Numbered from the stretch's first letter, positions 8,282 to 19,900 are shown. The stretch is DNA of 38,145 nucleotides from Basidiobolus meristosporus CBS 931.73 (GCA_002104905.1 MCFE01000767.1:1-38145), one strand, 5' to 3'. Made by a program: numbers and translations. Notes: generated by a model not told the origin, from the letters alone.

Positions 8282-9601
8282 TTACTCATTGGTCCAGGTT
8301 TCCCAGTCTAGACTATGCACTGTATCTAATGGCTTGGTTCGAAGCAGTGTCACCAGTCGGGCAATGTTCGAAGTGTACGTGCAGATGAACTCCTCAGCGG
8401 TGGCTGCCAGCGTGACATCTGTGATAAGCTCAGCTGTTTGCCTAAACTGATGTTCCTCGCTGGACACCCGGAAGTCATCCTGCTGGTAGCCCTTCCGCTG
8501 GTCGAGCGGTGACCAACTAGCGGCGCCGTCAGGCAGTTGCGCAAACGCGTCCAACAGCCCGAATATCTCAATGTTGGCATGGTCCGCCAGAAGCCTACGC
8601 AACTCCTGCATGGCATTGTCATCGTCGCTGAATACGAACAAGACAATGTCCCGGTTGGGATACTTGGTTTTGGATAGCTCCAAGAGCTTTTCCGCATACG
8701 AGGAGGTCTCGACCTTCTTCATCTCCCAGTCAAGCTTATCTCCACGACGGATATGCATCGAGATCAGCACCCGGTTTGTACTCTCCACATAATGCTTTCG
8801 GATGCCCTTCACCACGTCAAGTATGAACGACTTCGGCTCCCACAGTGCTTGCGCGACGATCCTTTTTCTCTCGTACACTGGCTCCTTGATTGTCAATCTT
8901 TGATCGAAATAAAAATCGCCGAAGTTGTCTCGTAAATGCTCCACAAATACATGGCCGCTGAACCCGGGCTTCCGAATATCCTTAGGTGCTCCTGATGCTT
9001 CGCGCCAGCGCTCCGTTCCAGGAGAGTATGTATCCAGGACAATGGGTGCGGAGGAGTTTGTCGAGTAGTCGGTGAAGAAGGTTGACCATGAGATATAGCA
9101 CCATTCGTGGGACTGCATGTGAAAAGCAATATTGTTGTCGAGGGCGAAGAGGAATGCGCTGAACGCATTGTTAATGTAGCTGCCAAAGCCTGTGGTACAA
9201 TCCCTTAGCAAGTATGTGATCGAGGGGGTATCCAAAGTGTATTTGTGGGATCGATAGGAGTTTCTGAATAGCTCAACATCAGAAGAGTGGAAATAATATC
9301 TGCTCCCGGCTGTTTCTTTCGGAAATAAGAAGAACCACGCCAGCACACAACACAAGGAAATCATCAAGCAGTAAAGGAGGATTTTGAGCTTTCTACGAGG
9401 AGGTTTATAGCTATTTACAGGCTGTTCCTTGCCTTCCTCGAACCGCAGTAAACTCCATTTTTTTGGTTCCACCACATTGGCGACTTGTCTTCTCCAGTAC
9501 CCGAAGGTAAATTTGGGGGATCCAAACAGACGCTGGTACATGATTAATGGGAGTTCGGTGAAAAGTCTTATCGCCTGGGTATTTATAGGGCTCGAAGGCA
9601 T
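8282..9601 (-). CDS. GT23-like (FUT8/NodZ-type) fucosyltransferase, type II membrane protein
   Basis: A single uninterrupted frame of 439 aa from the ATG at 9601. The frame stays open upstream to a GTG at 9631, but the broken paralogue at 1-507 conserves this ATG and its context, which supports this start. Residue numbers below count from the GTG. After a cytoplasmic, Lys/Arg-ending N-terminus there is one membrane segment (about 83-104, LLYCLMISLCCVLAWFF), giving Golgi type II topology. The lumenal domain carries ISMHIRRGDK (290-299), the GDP-fucose loop HxRRxDK of alpha-1,6-fucosyltransferases. FVFSDDD (332-338) and CTYTSNIARLV (417-427) follow, which correspond to FUT8 motifs II and III. 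The likely role is adding fucose to N-glycans or related glycans; the acceptor cannot be told. Confidence in the fold is high, in the exact activity moderate. Confidence 0.85.
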   Translation of the reverse strand: MPSSPINTQAIRLFTELPLIMYQRLFGSPKFTFGYWRRQVANVVEPKKWSLLRFEEGKEQPVNSYKPPRRKLKILLYCLMISLCCVLAWFFLFPKETAGSRYYFHSSDVELFRNSYRSHKYTLDTPSITYLLRDCTTGFGSYINNAFSAFLFALDNNIAFHMQSHEWCYISWSTFFTDYSTNSSAPIVLDTYSPGTERWREASGAPKDIRKPGFSGHVFVEHLRDNFGDFYFDQRLTIKEPVYERKRIVAQALWEPKSFILDVVKGIRKHYVESTNRVLISMHIRRGDKLDWEMKKVETSSYAEKLLELSKTKYPNRDIVLFVFSDDDNAMQELRRLLADHANIEIFGLLDAFAQLPDGAASWSPLDQRKGYQQDDFRVSSEEHQFRQTAELITDVTLAATAEEFICTYTSNIARLVTLLRTKPLDTVHSLDWETWTNE

Positions 9602-10961
9602 GCCAAGTTCAGAAATTTCCACGTTCACCACCCCTCCAACTGAAGTTATGGCTCTCTTATCAATCCTGGTTTCACACCCACCATAAATTCTTGATGATGG
9701 CAGGATATTCGGCGATATCTATTTAGGAAAAATCAGGATGTCTATACATTCCAACCATATATAAAGTACAGCGCGAGTCCTTAGGCTCTGAGTACTACCT
9801 GGATGTGCCAAGCACAGCAGTGGAGGCCAAAGATGGTTAGGGTCACGGATCCTGATTTCTCAATGGGCTATGGAGATTATCATTGTATCGCTTCAGGATC
9901 CGCTAGAGCATCGGAATTGAACGAATCTTTCGGGAGATCTTACTTATGCGAGCTATCCAACCCAACGTGGAACGTCAAAACCCTTCAAAAGACCTCCGGT
10001 AGTTACTTTGTGAGCTGCTCTCATTCAGCTTGGCAACAGCTACGCTCCATCATATCATACCATTGCAGATCTGGGGAACCCATCATTTGCCCATGTAGGG
10101 TGTACATTTCTATTTACATCTGCTCAATAGCCCTGATCCTCAGGAGCACTTGCATTTATTAATCCAGTTTTTGGAGACATGGTTGCCGAGCCGTTGCCAA
10201 CTAGGGTAGCTTACAAACATCCTGCCACGTAACCATATGATGTATATTTCTCGCTAGATGAGTTAAATCACCTCGTGGACACTGCCGAAGAGAAATGATT
10301 GGTTCTTTGAGGACAGTGACTCCTCATTCGTATACGGATCCATGAATGGCTTGGCCACTAAGATGTTAATATGAGTTAAGCTGCCATAACAGTCAGCATG
10401 CCTCTTTTGAACAAATGTAACGCCAGATAGCAACATTGTGTATGCAACAGACATAACTAACTAGGACGCATTCCAAGAATCCTCAAGCTTATTCGATAGC
10501 ACAATTACTCATATGAGGTATTAAACGGCACAGATTCCATCTAACAACGTACTCCGTGTCAGCCACCGTACCTAATCAATGGGATCTATGGTATCATACC
10601 AATCAATGACGAATACGGTTTCTAGCCCAAAACAATAATTATTGATTACTACTTGCTGCCAAGACCAGATTTCGCAGTGGTCGATGGCTAGTGCCAAGCC
10701 GTAGAATCCCGGGTGCTGAACTCTATCGACGCCATAACTGCCGTGTGAGGGTGCAGGGACATATTGCAGATCTCTCCCAAGCGTACTTAACTGCAAGGTG
10801 ACAAAACCAATTCAATGCCCAACGCAATGTAGAGTTCACGAAGCACCTGGAGCAAGGAGGCTTCTCACACTGCGGTATGGGTTTATCTGGCAACAAGCCC
10901 GACCATCTTCGCCGGAGAAGGAGGCTGGGGCCATGTAATGCAATAGCCCTCTCAATTGGAT
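9602..10961. other. intergenic; no gene supported
   Basis: CCATATATAAAG at 9755-9766 contains a TATA box readable on either strand, about 155 nt upstream of the glycosyltransferase ATG. A 119-codon plus-strand frame starts at 9803, but its protein has no recognisable domain and an odd composition, so I do not call it. Other frames up to 10961 look random. Confidence 0.4.
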
Positions 10962-11090
10962 TTAGATCAAGTCCCCGAATGAGCCGATTCCCAGCAAGAT
11001 CCCCAAGAACAATGGGATTCCGCCCGCGATCAAATTAATACTGGCCACTTGCAGCTTGAAATTCTCATTGGCCAATACCGATAATCCCAT
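10962..11090 (-). CDS. possible 42-aa membrane peptide or exon relic
   Basis: From ATG at 11090 to TAA at 10962 the minus strand encodes a short polypeptide. Its second half is strongly hydrophobic (ASINLIAGGIPLFLGILLGI), a good single membrane segment. The overlapping frame just upstream also reads membrane-like (ALGAYGIIGIG), so this may be a fragment of a larger broken membrane protein. No family recognised. Confidence 0.25.
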   Translation of the reverse strand: MGLSVLANENFKLQVASINLIAGGIPLFLGILLGIGSFGDLI

Positions 11091-12320
11091 ATGCGCCTAA
11101 TGCCAGTGTCACACAATTATTCGGCAGCCGCATTTATTTTTATTCAAGTATCCAACTGATGCTCAGCAATTATCCAACGATTGCCCAGGGGTTTTGATGT
11201 GTGCACCTTTCCTATTTGAAAAACTCCCACAGACATGTTGTGAAAGTCGTGGCATCGAACAAATACTATCTCCGTCCACTATGTGATGAAAACTGGACCA
11301 CCACCAGGTACAAGGTTCGATGGTCGAGTTTTTCTGCTCACCGCTTCGTGCATTCACCTCACCTAGCTCCACTCAGTAAGGCTAAGAGGTTATTGGTTAT
11401 GAGTAAGCCTAAATCCACTTGAGTGCATGTATTCTGAGTGTACACAATCTAAGGTGGCTCTGCCAAATGCCTCCCTGTGTTTACACCCTGGTGGCATTTC
11501 CTAATATCGCATAAACTCGTCCTTGTAGTATGTGAGCACATCTTGATATCATGGCTATTTCCTATCAGTACAATGGAATTTCACTCGGTGATGGATTTAC
11601 TGACCCAGCCATTTTATCGTCTTGTCTGAGCTTATTCAGGAATTTCTTAGACTGATCATATAAGGATATTCGACATGGTAGCCACATGCTGCTTTTGAAA
11701 CACCAACTGCTCCATGCTTCAACCATGATTGCTTTCTCATAGAAGATCAAGTGCGAGGCTGCTAATGACCTTGAAACCTATTGAGGCAAGTAACTATATG
11801 GGCCTGGAGCTGGGATGGGTTACTCTGAATGGGTTCGCTTCACTGGCAGCAGGTGAGCTCGAAGATGAACCGTTTCTTGGGAAATCAAGGTATTGACAAG
11901 TGATATCCAAATACCAGGATGAATCGTTTGGGGAGTTGCTGCATATAGGATTGCTTAATATTTCTCTAACCCTTGGCTATCCTCATCTCATTCACATCAA
12001 TATGTTCTTTGTTTGTACCCCAATAAGCATACACTTTTTAGTTAACCCGACACTTGGTGCACCATCTGTGTCGTACAGGTGATGCTTTGTTTCGATCTAT
12101 TAGCACTATAAGGTACAACGCTTGGCTTCAATCAAGCTGGTATTCATCAACATAGAAGAGGATCCACCAGACTGAATCATGTAGTGGATGAATAAAGCAC
12201 CTAACGGTCTTGATATCATTTGTCTTAGACTGTACATATAGATATCATCACTGGAATCCTAAATAATATTCAACAATTTATTTTCCATTTTCGTTCTTCA
12301 ATCAATCGTTATCCGCAATG
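11091..12320. other. no gene seen
   Basis: AT-rich intergenic sequence; only short frames without recognisable content. Confidence 0.45.
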
Positions 12321-12352
12321 TACACACACACATATATATATACATATATATT
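12321..12352. repeat. (AC)n/(AT)n microsatellite
   Basis: Short runs of CA followed by TA dinucleotides (ACACACACACATATATATA, then CATATATATA). Confidence 0.9.
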
Positions 12353-12837
12353 CCCACTTGCTATACCAACAAGCCATTGACATGCAGAATAAAAATCTTC
12401 AAAATAGAATGTGCTTTGGAAGGTCATTGTACTTTTGCAAGCAATGAATATAGCAATATGATGTGAAGCGATGCAACGATTGGGGTAGTGGTAGTTACTG
12501 ACTTGGATATTTGTGGATAACCTGTCAGTCTTGAATGAAAATAATCTATTTCTATCCTAGATCTTAGTGAAAAGCCTATCTCCTGCTAGCTATTGTTGGC
12601 ATGTTTAGCACCTAATTCATTTATGTATCCTATATTCCTCTTGGCTGATTACTCGATTATGAATTGCTAGCTTTGGATTTGAAGGTGCAAGTTTTTCAAT
12701 TCGTGAAATCATGAGCACCCCAAAGTCTACCTGCATGCAATAAGCCAATGAGCGAATATCATACAGGCCCTGTGACGCGCCAAATCGTTTCCAATACTCC
12801 CAATATTTAGCAACGGTAACCACCAAACACCTTGTAT

Positions 12838-13090
12838 ATTTAATAAATTATCAAGTGATAATCACAGAATCTACAAGTCGTGTTGCCAATTTTGCAGGGT
12901 CTTCGTAAACGAAGGTATGCAGTATGTTTGAATAGGTCCCAAGAGCATGAGTGAAAAGTTTGGACACTTTGGATCACATTGGGAATTCTGATCTTCTGGG
13001 CATCTGACAAGGTGAAACGATTCTTAGTAAATCCCAACAAAGAATCTGGGCAAGAAATGAAAAATTCATGAGCTTGTGAACCTCTGATAA
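12838..13090 (-). repeat. very degenerate minus-strand LTR
   Basis: GGTCCCAAGAGCATGAGTG, GGCATCTGACAAGGTGAAA and TAGTAAATCCCAACAAAGAA follow the reverse complement of the family LTR in order. The leftmost block (AATAAATTATCAAGTGATAA, 12840-12860) is in plus orientation, so this copy is rearranged or chimeric. Confidence 0.6.
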
Positions 13091-13373
13091 AGTGTATATT
13101 TTTCCCTGTATCTCCTCAAACCAAAAAGTGAAAACAAGCCTTCCACCAATGCTTGACAAATCGCCTTAAAGTCCAAACTTGAATTCAACAAATATGAGGG
13201 CTGACAAACTGCTTTAAATTGATATTTGCAATTAGTTGAAGTATTTAGCCTTGCACTGTGTATGTGAGGAGTACCCACTGCATATGGCATAAGGTTGTCA
13301 TGGGGAAGGGGATTGCAATTTGATATTTGGATTCGCAGAGTTTTTCCAGGAGTATAGATTCCTTATTCCTACA

Positions 13374-13722
13374 TGTTGTGAGGATGTTGCAGAGATTGGA
13401 AGTGATTGGGTGGACCAGTAGAGTATGTAGTTTTCACTACATGATTTATTGGTTGTGAATGTGGTATCTATATTTTTACAAGGTCTTGGCAAACAAACAC
13501 CTAGAATATGTTTAGGAAGGTCCCGAGAGTATGTGTGTAGAGTTCGGGGTATTTTTGGACAACTTCGAGAATTTTCATGTTCTGGGTACCTGACATTTTG
13601 GTGAAAACATTCAAAGTAGAATCCCCACAGAGTATTCGGTCAGGAGAGGAAGGTTCATAGACTAGTGCCTGATTAAGCAAGGTTGATGTAAATATTTAGG
13701 TATAGGTACGTAATTTACAACA
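13374..13722 (-). repeat. solo LTR, minus strand
   Basis: 349 bp, from TGTTGTGAGGATG to AATTTACAACA on the plus strand, so it is full length. It is flanked by CTACA on the left and CTACT on the right, a 5-bp target duplication with one later change. The internal GGTACC palindrome block is in the normal orientation. It has no internal region, so it is a solo LTR left by recombination. Confidence 0.85.
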
Positions 13723-15062
13723 CTACTCAACGAACCGGCAGTTGAAAAGCGGCACTTGAGTACTCCAAATCTCATCCAAGCTTTCACCACCATTTGCTTC
13801 GGATCATGGGCTCTAACACTCAGTCTGAGACAACATAGCACATCTTCATTCAACCCCTCGATAGTCGGCGGTGCTCGTTTTGGTACGTTTGCTTTTCACC
13901 AACGTTGACCCAAAGTAAAGTGTCGCGAAACTAGAGCTATGCCAAGGGCCATCTTGGAAGGATGTATACCCGGCTCCGGGGTCTAGGAGCCATCCTCTTT
14001 AGGGACAGGAATGGTTCAGATGGAACGGCGTGTATTTACTGCGTATGCAGCATAGCATGTGTCTCATGGAACTCTTTGTATTCTGGGAAGGGGCTATTTG
14101 ATTCGACAGCCAGGTTTACGTGTGGATTTTGGTACCATGGTTCATGGATCTCAGAACTAGTTTAAAAGCGGGCTTGAGAAAGAGTGGTTTAATGGTGGTG
14201 GAGATCAGGTGATAGCGTAGCGAACGGCATGAAGGATTTAACATGCAGTTGGCGGATGCAAATCCAGCTAGCCGTTTCCAGATTAAGGAAAGAATACTCA
14301 TGTTCGAGGTCTAGGGTGTCCGTCCTTTTGGTCAGCATCTGTAGGGTTAGGGCCTAACAGACCGGGAGAACCCCATAGAGTCATGCAGAGGATCGTCCGA
14401 GGTCTTGTCTTCGGCGTCACCCGTATTTCTGGGATGATATTGCACTTTAAGTGGTTGACCTGGGCGTTGATACTACGATGCTTAGCCACGATTGCTCGTC
14501 CCGCCGAGATTTCTTAGTGAGCATCCTTGTACTGTTTGGCGCCAGCATCAACTACCTTCCTCGCGCCCTTAAATGGTAATCGGCCGATGTGGCAAAGCAA
14601 CGTACTTCTAATAAAGGCAACCGATTACTTCAAGCTTCATTGCGTCTAAATGGATTAAATAACGGAAGTCATCAAATCCTGCCCACGCAGAAACAAGTGA
14701 TACCGTGCAATCCAAGGGCCCCGGAAGGCAGCCATGTCACCGCCCAGTCATTGTGCCAGTGGGGATGATGGCAAGCTTTCAGATTTCTTGGAAACGGAGG
14801 TGAGTATGATTGCTATTCGAACTGAAATCTTAAACGGCATTAGGTCCGACGGCAGATCGGAGGTTTGCTCGAATTTGTACATATTAATGTCTGGATCGAC
14901 AGCTTCGATCAATTCCATCCAATTACGGGTCAAGGGCGGGGCCCTCGGCGATTTTCTCACCCATCTAAGGCATCCCTTGGGATGCAAATAACACGAAGAG
15001 ATTCGCACAGTTTTCGAATGTTCCATGGTGGACGCCATCTCCACACGGTGTGGCAAAACCGT
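13723..15062. other. intergenic; no gene supported
   Basis: No recognisable coding sequence, repeat or RNA gene. Overlapping frames around 14734-15092 have no protein-like signal beyond length. Confidence 0.45.
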
Positions 15063-15068
15063 TATAAA
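15063..15068 (+). promoter_or_regulatory. TATA box candidate of the 7TM gene
   Basis: TATAAA lies 65 nt before the chosen ATG at 15133. Placement is plausible but unproven. Confidence 0.4.
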
Positions 15069-15132
15069 CGTGAGGGTCGATTTGGCTCCCACTTATTTCC
15101 ACGGTCAAAACCGCCTCCATTCACTTTGGAAG

Positions 15133-17463
15133 ATGAAATGGACCCTGAATACTAAGCATTTACTTCGTCATCTGTTGTGTACATTCTACCTTTTATGCGT
15201 CTTTCCCTTTATGTCAGATGCTCGGTTTACCCAAGAATACCCACCCCTGCCAGAGAAAGCAATTCACCCCTCACATAGTCTGTATGGCTCCTTCGATAGG
15301 AACAGTTCCAGCGCGGTGGCGTACGACAATACAGTGGCCTTGGTTCGGCTGAGGTTTGAGGATGGGAAAGAGTGCAACCCAAATTTCATCCCCCCGAACC
15401 TGAACCTTCCTGAGGAATACAACCAAAAGGTCGATGGCTACGTACTCTACGTGTCTTCATACGACATTCTTGCTCATCGGTGCGACGGAATGGCCGAGGT
15501 AGGACATATATGCTCCATGTGCCCCAACAGCATCCGAACCAACGTCATTCTTCCTAGGTCTTTCAAAAACTCAACCAAACGAGATCCCACGATATAACTT
15601 CGGGTTATGTTGACACCCTCGGTCGACCTTTCATGCTGATCCTCTTCTCCTCATTCACCCTTCAGCCCCTCCAGTTTGGGGGTCCATCAGAGTTCTACGG
15701 CAAGAGCTTCGACTTTGTTCATGTGTACAACAAGGCGGTGATCACCGACTTCTACAGTGGGCAATACCTGGACAAAATCAGCGAGGGAAAGGAAACAGTG
15801 GTGCTACGAATCATTCATGGTATGGGCCATTCTCGGCCTCTTGCTTTCGATACGTGTACTAATCCCGTCGAAACGCCAGAATTCGGTCCCTGGAACAGCG
15901 CCGATATCTCGTACAGAATCGCATTGAATAGACGAGCTTTGTTTGTTTTGGTAAGCAGCAGATACCTTCCCTCAACCGGCCATGCCCCTTCTCCTCTCGG
16001 ATGCTAATCCCTTCAAAAGCTTCTTTTCTCCCTTATCTACGCTTTCTGCCAAATCATCAATCTGTTCTACCAGGAGGGCTGGGTCATAGACACTAGAATC
16101 ATTCTGTACGTCTCCTCAGTCACATGGTTTGTGGGTAAGCATTCTCCTTTAAATACCCTTCAGGATGATGGGCAGACCATTAAATGCACTCCCCTCAGGG
16201 TCCTTGGTGCGACTCTCTGTGTGTGAAATCACCACTTGGTACGACCTACTGTACCACATCCTAAAGCTGCTAGCCTTTAGTGGGTACGGACTAGTACAGC
16301 TCAAATGGTAAGCACCCCGAAGTAAGCATCGTTTACGCATCCTGTATCCAACCAAAGAGAATCTAGGGGCCAGATCCTTTTCAAACTTCTCAAGCGTCGT
16401 ATCTACAATATCTCCATCTACTGGGGCATCTTCACCATATTGAACAGCTCAGTCATCATTATTTTATTGATCGTACGGGCGGTGAATCCGTACCTGGATG
16501 GCAAGGGGATTATTCTGACGATCTACAGCCACTACCTCCCGGCCTTGTTTATCGGACAGAGCTTTTTCTTCTTGTTTTACAGTAGGTTTCACGGTGCAAA
16601 TGCCTCTGTTGGCAGCTTGATTTACCTGGGTTTTCGTGTAGGTTTTCAGTTCTATCGGGGGAAGAAGATGTTCTGTGTGTCTGCGCGCACCAAGGCCAGC
16701 TTCAGAAAGGTATGCGATGTGGACTACTGGGTGGGCATTTCTGGTATTGATCGGAGTTTTCCAGGTCTCGACTTTAAGCTGTTTGGCCGGGATCGGGTTC
16801 ATGGTGCAATCGGCAGCTTTGATCGTCCAAGGCACCAACCTTCCCTTCACTGTGGCTGGCGACATGACCATGTTCTCCTTAGCCATAATCTCCGGGTTGA
16901 TCTGCTTTAGCCCGGCATTCGCGATCCTGTCGATTCGTGGAACGGATGAAAATGCAACGTACGCGGCCATTCTGAATCGAACCAAAGTACTCAGCCCGTA
17001 CAAGGAAAATCATACTAAACTAGCATCAACGAACGCTGGCTCCGAGGATGGGATCGACCTACAACACAGCTCATCCAATCAGCATCTAAGGAGTAAAGCG
17101 ACTCTTGACGGTGAGGGCGAGTTCACTCTAGATATCCCCTCCATCGACTCCACTACCCTGAACTCTTCTGGGAGCGAGAATCACTCGTCAGTAACGATGA
17201 ATCACTTCAAATCGACCCACCAATTGAACTTCACCCCATTGAGCCCACCACCACGTTCGCACATGAAAAGAGAGCATCCGGACAAATCACTCAATCACGT
17301 CTCCTCCGAGCCAGCCATGCCAGAGCACGAAGATACGGTCACGGTGAATTGCGTCGACCCGGTGGCCGATGTTCAGCTAATACATGACCCACTCTTCACT
17401 ATCGATTGGCGGACTTCGTTTGGAACGGGTTCGGAAGGATCGTCCGAAGATGAAACCGTGTAG
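15133..17463 (+). CDS. seven-transmembrane receptor-like protein with large N-terminal ectodomain; multi-exon
   Basis: Exons I can join in frame: 15133-15498, 15558-15950, 16020-16134, 16199-16307, 16367-16709, 16765-17463. The introns are 59, 69, 64, 59 and 55 nt, with GTAGGA/GTAAGC/GTATGC donors and CAG/TAG/AAG acceptors; all phases agree. An extra 60-nt in-frame intron, 16582-16641, is possible. The product is about 654-674 aa. The ATG at 15133 gives a clear signal peptide (LLRHLLCTFYLLCVFPF), which is why I prefer it to an earlier ATG. An ectodomain of about 220 residues resembles a protease-associated fold (VALVRLRF, CDGMAE, GRPFMLILFSS). Seven hydrophobic segments follow (starting roughly at residues 249, 279, 303, 343, 376, and the first and third tens of the last exon). 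A Ser/Thr-rich cytoplasmic tail of about 170 residues ends in GSEGSSEDE. It is GPCR-like in layout; ligand, coupling and family are unknown. Confidence 0.8.
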
Positions 17464-17540
17464 TTTAGGGTAATTAAGAGATGCCCATACTTCTGTCTAT
17501 AGATATGATGTACAGTACCGCCATTCCTCCTATTCTTGCA

Positions 17541-17546
17541 AATAAA
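17541..17546 (+). terminator. poly(A) signal AATAAA of the 7TM gene
   Basis: AATAAA lies 78 nt after the TAG at 17461-17463. Confidence 0.6.
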
Positions 17547-19327
17547 CAGCCTTCATTCAGTCCCCTATCTATGTATCTCGAATGTCCTTGACGGAGCAAC
17601 CACTCTCGAATTGAAATTCCACGAGAAGGAGTTGTCGATGAGTTAAACGTGTCGATGAAGCACAGCCCGTTCCAATTACCAAAACCTGCCTAAAAATTTG
17701 TCAGCTCAAATGGCCCCGGCTTGACTTGTTTCTTGCAGGACCTGCTCTCGGAGAAAGCTGGTGTACAGTTGAATGTTCCATTCCGTGTGGCCTAGGAATA
17801 CCCTTTGAAGTAGTACGCTGCTCCTTAGCTGTGGTAGACAAGGGGAAGGCCACTTTGAATGAGCTCATTTCCATATTAGTCACAAGATTCCTTGCCTATT
17901 GTTGTGGTATACCGTGCTCGAGATATCAAGAACGACCTAGACCGCAGATGGTGGACTTATTTAAACACCATAGACATTGGTGATCGTGACGTTGTTTTCG
18001 AGGCAATGATCGCGATCAACCCGATTCTCGGCTATTGGTGGATTTCCGATTAATGTGATCTTCATCGCTTGACCGATCTCGTACCAATACCTTCCCATCC
18101 TGCTACCCAATATTCCCTTATCCGGATTGATAGGTTTGTGTATAGTGGACTTCGAAAAGTTTAGATGCAACCTCAAGTTAGTTACCAGTTAGTTACTCAT
18201 TAGGCATGGGGCAATCCCGCCGCTAAGCTCGCTTGATTTCGCAGCAAGTTTGGCTGCCCCCGTACGACAAAAATAGAGACCCCTTAGCCAACAGAATGCC
18301 CATTACAATGGGCAAAATTGCGGACATATCACGCACCGAGATGGGAGGTGATCCAGACTACTTCCGAGATATAGCCATTATGCGCGCTGCGGGAGCCTAG
18401 TTTAGAATTGGCCCTGTTCAGATCATCGCCAGCGTTCAGTGCCTCAAGCGTGCGGTTTTTGCTAAAAATACAACCTTTGGGGATCTCTGTGGTGGTGGCC
18501 ATTGGTCTTGTCGTGAGATAGCCAATTCCACCTAGATTGGAGGAATTTAACTTTCAAATATAACCCTCAGACATCTTGACGAGTCAGCGAACACTCATAG
18601 ATTGCCAAGATCCCAGCGATAGAGGGGATCTCACCACCAATCCCTTGAAGTGTTTAAATATACCATGTGCCAATTCATCCTGACCAGCCCCACACAGTCT
18701 ATCGAGGTTGCGCTCCGGGAGGTAAAGATACTGATTGGACATTGCGAACATACGGATGTTCCGTCGATGAACCTGGGAATTGATCTCGGGTTAGCGAGAG
18801 AAACCAACGAGATAATTGTTGGGGAGCCACCATCTGGCCTATTCAAACTCTCCATTCAAAATCAGGAATGTTGCAGAAACCAAAACTAACCAGCTTTTCT
18901 CCGTTGAGCGTCTCACAGAACAATGATCAACCTCGGAAGCCCCCTGGCTGATTCAGCCGCCATGGGCCTACTCAGTATGCAGGTTTGGAGCACGAAGGGG
19001 CTTTCTACAACACCACTTGGAACATGACTTGATGGTCAATTGGGATCTGGGTGTGCGGATCATGGAGCATTTGATTGGTTTATTTGAAGTGAAATAGATT
19101 AAATGATGGGATATGCTGTCGGGTGGTAATAAGGATATCAATTCTATTAGTCGATGCATTACAAATTCCCTGAACCATCCACCTCATTCAATAGCAGAGT
19201 ACGAAAAGGCCAGCCTGTTCTTCCACGATGAATTTCATTACCTCAGGCTCAGCAATAATATATACACGATTCATCATGTGTTCCTCTTCGGGAGACTCTC
19301 CTGAAGCGTAGGATGGACTGCTCGGAG
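17547..19327. other. intergenic; no gene seen
   Basis: Only short frames without recognisable domains; no repeat or RNA gene noticed. Confidence 0.45.
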
Positions 19328-19900
19328 TTAGTCAATGAGCACCGGGGTATCATTAGCCTCTCGCACAAGGCGCCGAATCAGCTCGATTTGGCTGGGGTCC
19401 TTTATAGAAACCCCGATGCGCTTCGAGTTGTGTAGAATTAGGATAACTGTGGCATACTTTTGTCGGTAGAGCATTGACCGCCGTTTGTCAAAGGCCCAGC
19501 AGATTCCCGCTGAGCTTGCACCCCACACTTTGCATCGACTATTGGGAAGCTTTAGCTCCAGTGAACTATATACATGCGAAACGTCTCGATAGTGGATTTG
19601 CTTGTGGCGGGTGGTAGGCACATGGTAATTGTGAACGGAGATGTGGTCTTCATGCAAGGTTATAAAGGAATCTTTGTAGAGGATGCTGACTGACTCGGCG
19701 AACTCCTCGTCAAAATAGTGGTCGTCGGTGATGGAGCCGTGGAGTGCAAACTGCTCTTTCTCCTGGAAAGATTCGGTGTGCTCATTCTCTTGCTCATCCA
19801 AGGGTTCGCCTTTAAGTTTGTCGAAAATCCGTGTGAATCGTCGCGAAAGGACCTTTCCCTCTGAGGCTTGAAACGAGTGACTGGTCCGTATTTGAATCAT
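19328..19900 (-). CDS. 190-aa PH-like domain protein, function unknown
   Basis: Intact frame from ATG at 19900. The N-terminal 60 residues are polar, charged and Gln/Glu-rich, probably disordered. Residues about 74-182 alternate short strands with a basic C-terminal helix (SQIELIRRLVREAN). The strands include ILYKDSFITLHEDHISVHNY, IHYRDVSHVYS, KVWGASSAGICWAFD, ATVILILHN and RIGVSIKD. That pattern is typical of a PH-type barrel, as in small fungal and bacterial PH-like domains. No signal peptide or membrane segment is present, so it should be cytoplasmic, perhaps peripheral to membranes. A TATA box sits about 100 nt upstream. The specific family is not recognised; the coding call is strong because the frame spans the full domain without breaks. 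Confidence 0.75.
   Translation of the reverse strand: MIQIRTSHSFQASEGKVLSRRFTRIFDKLKGEPLDEQENEHTESFQEKEQFALHGSITDDHYFDEEFAESVSILYKDSFITLHEDHISVHNYHVPTTRHKQIHYRDVSHVYSSLELKLPNSRCKVWGASSAGICWAFDKRRSMLYRQKYATVILILHNSKRIGVSIKDPSQIELIRRLVREANDTPVLID

Noticed and set aside
9602-9631. GTG start at 9631 for the glycosyltransferase
   Set aside because: Fungal genes start with ATG, and the ATG at 9601 is conserved in the broken paralogue.
9803-10162. 119-codon plus-strand frame
   Set aside because: No domain, signal or coherent composition; a TATA-like site upstream is not enough.
12321-12352. CRISPR or satellite array
   Set aside because: Only a simple dinucleotide microsatellite; no spaced direct repeats exist in the window.
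15025-15132. Upstream ATG at 15025 as start of the 7TM gene
   Set aside because: It would bury the clear signal peptide behind 36 polar residues; the ATG at 15133 puts it at the N-terminus.
16440-16910. 156-codon plus-strand frame as its own gene
   Set aside because: Its first part is exon 5 of the seven-helix gene; beyond 16709 it reads through an intron.
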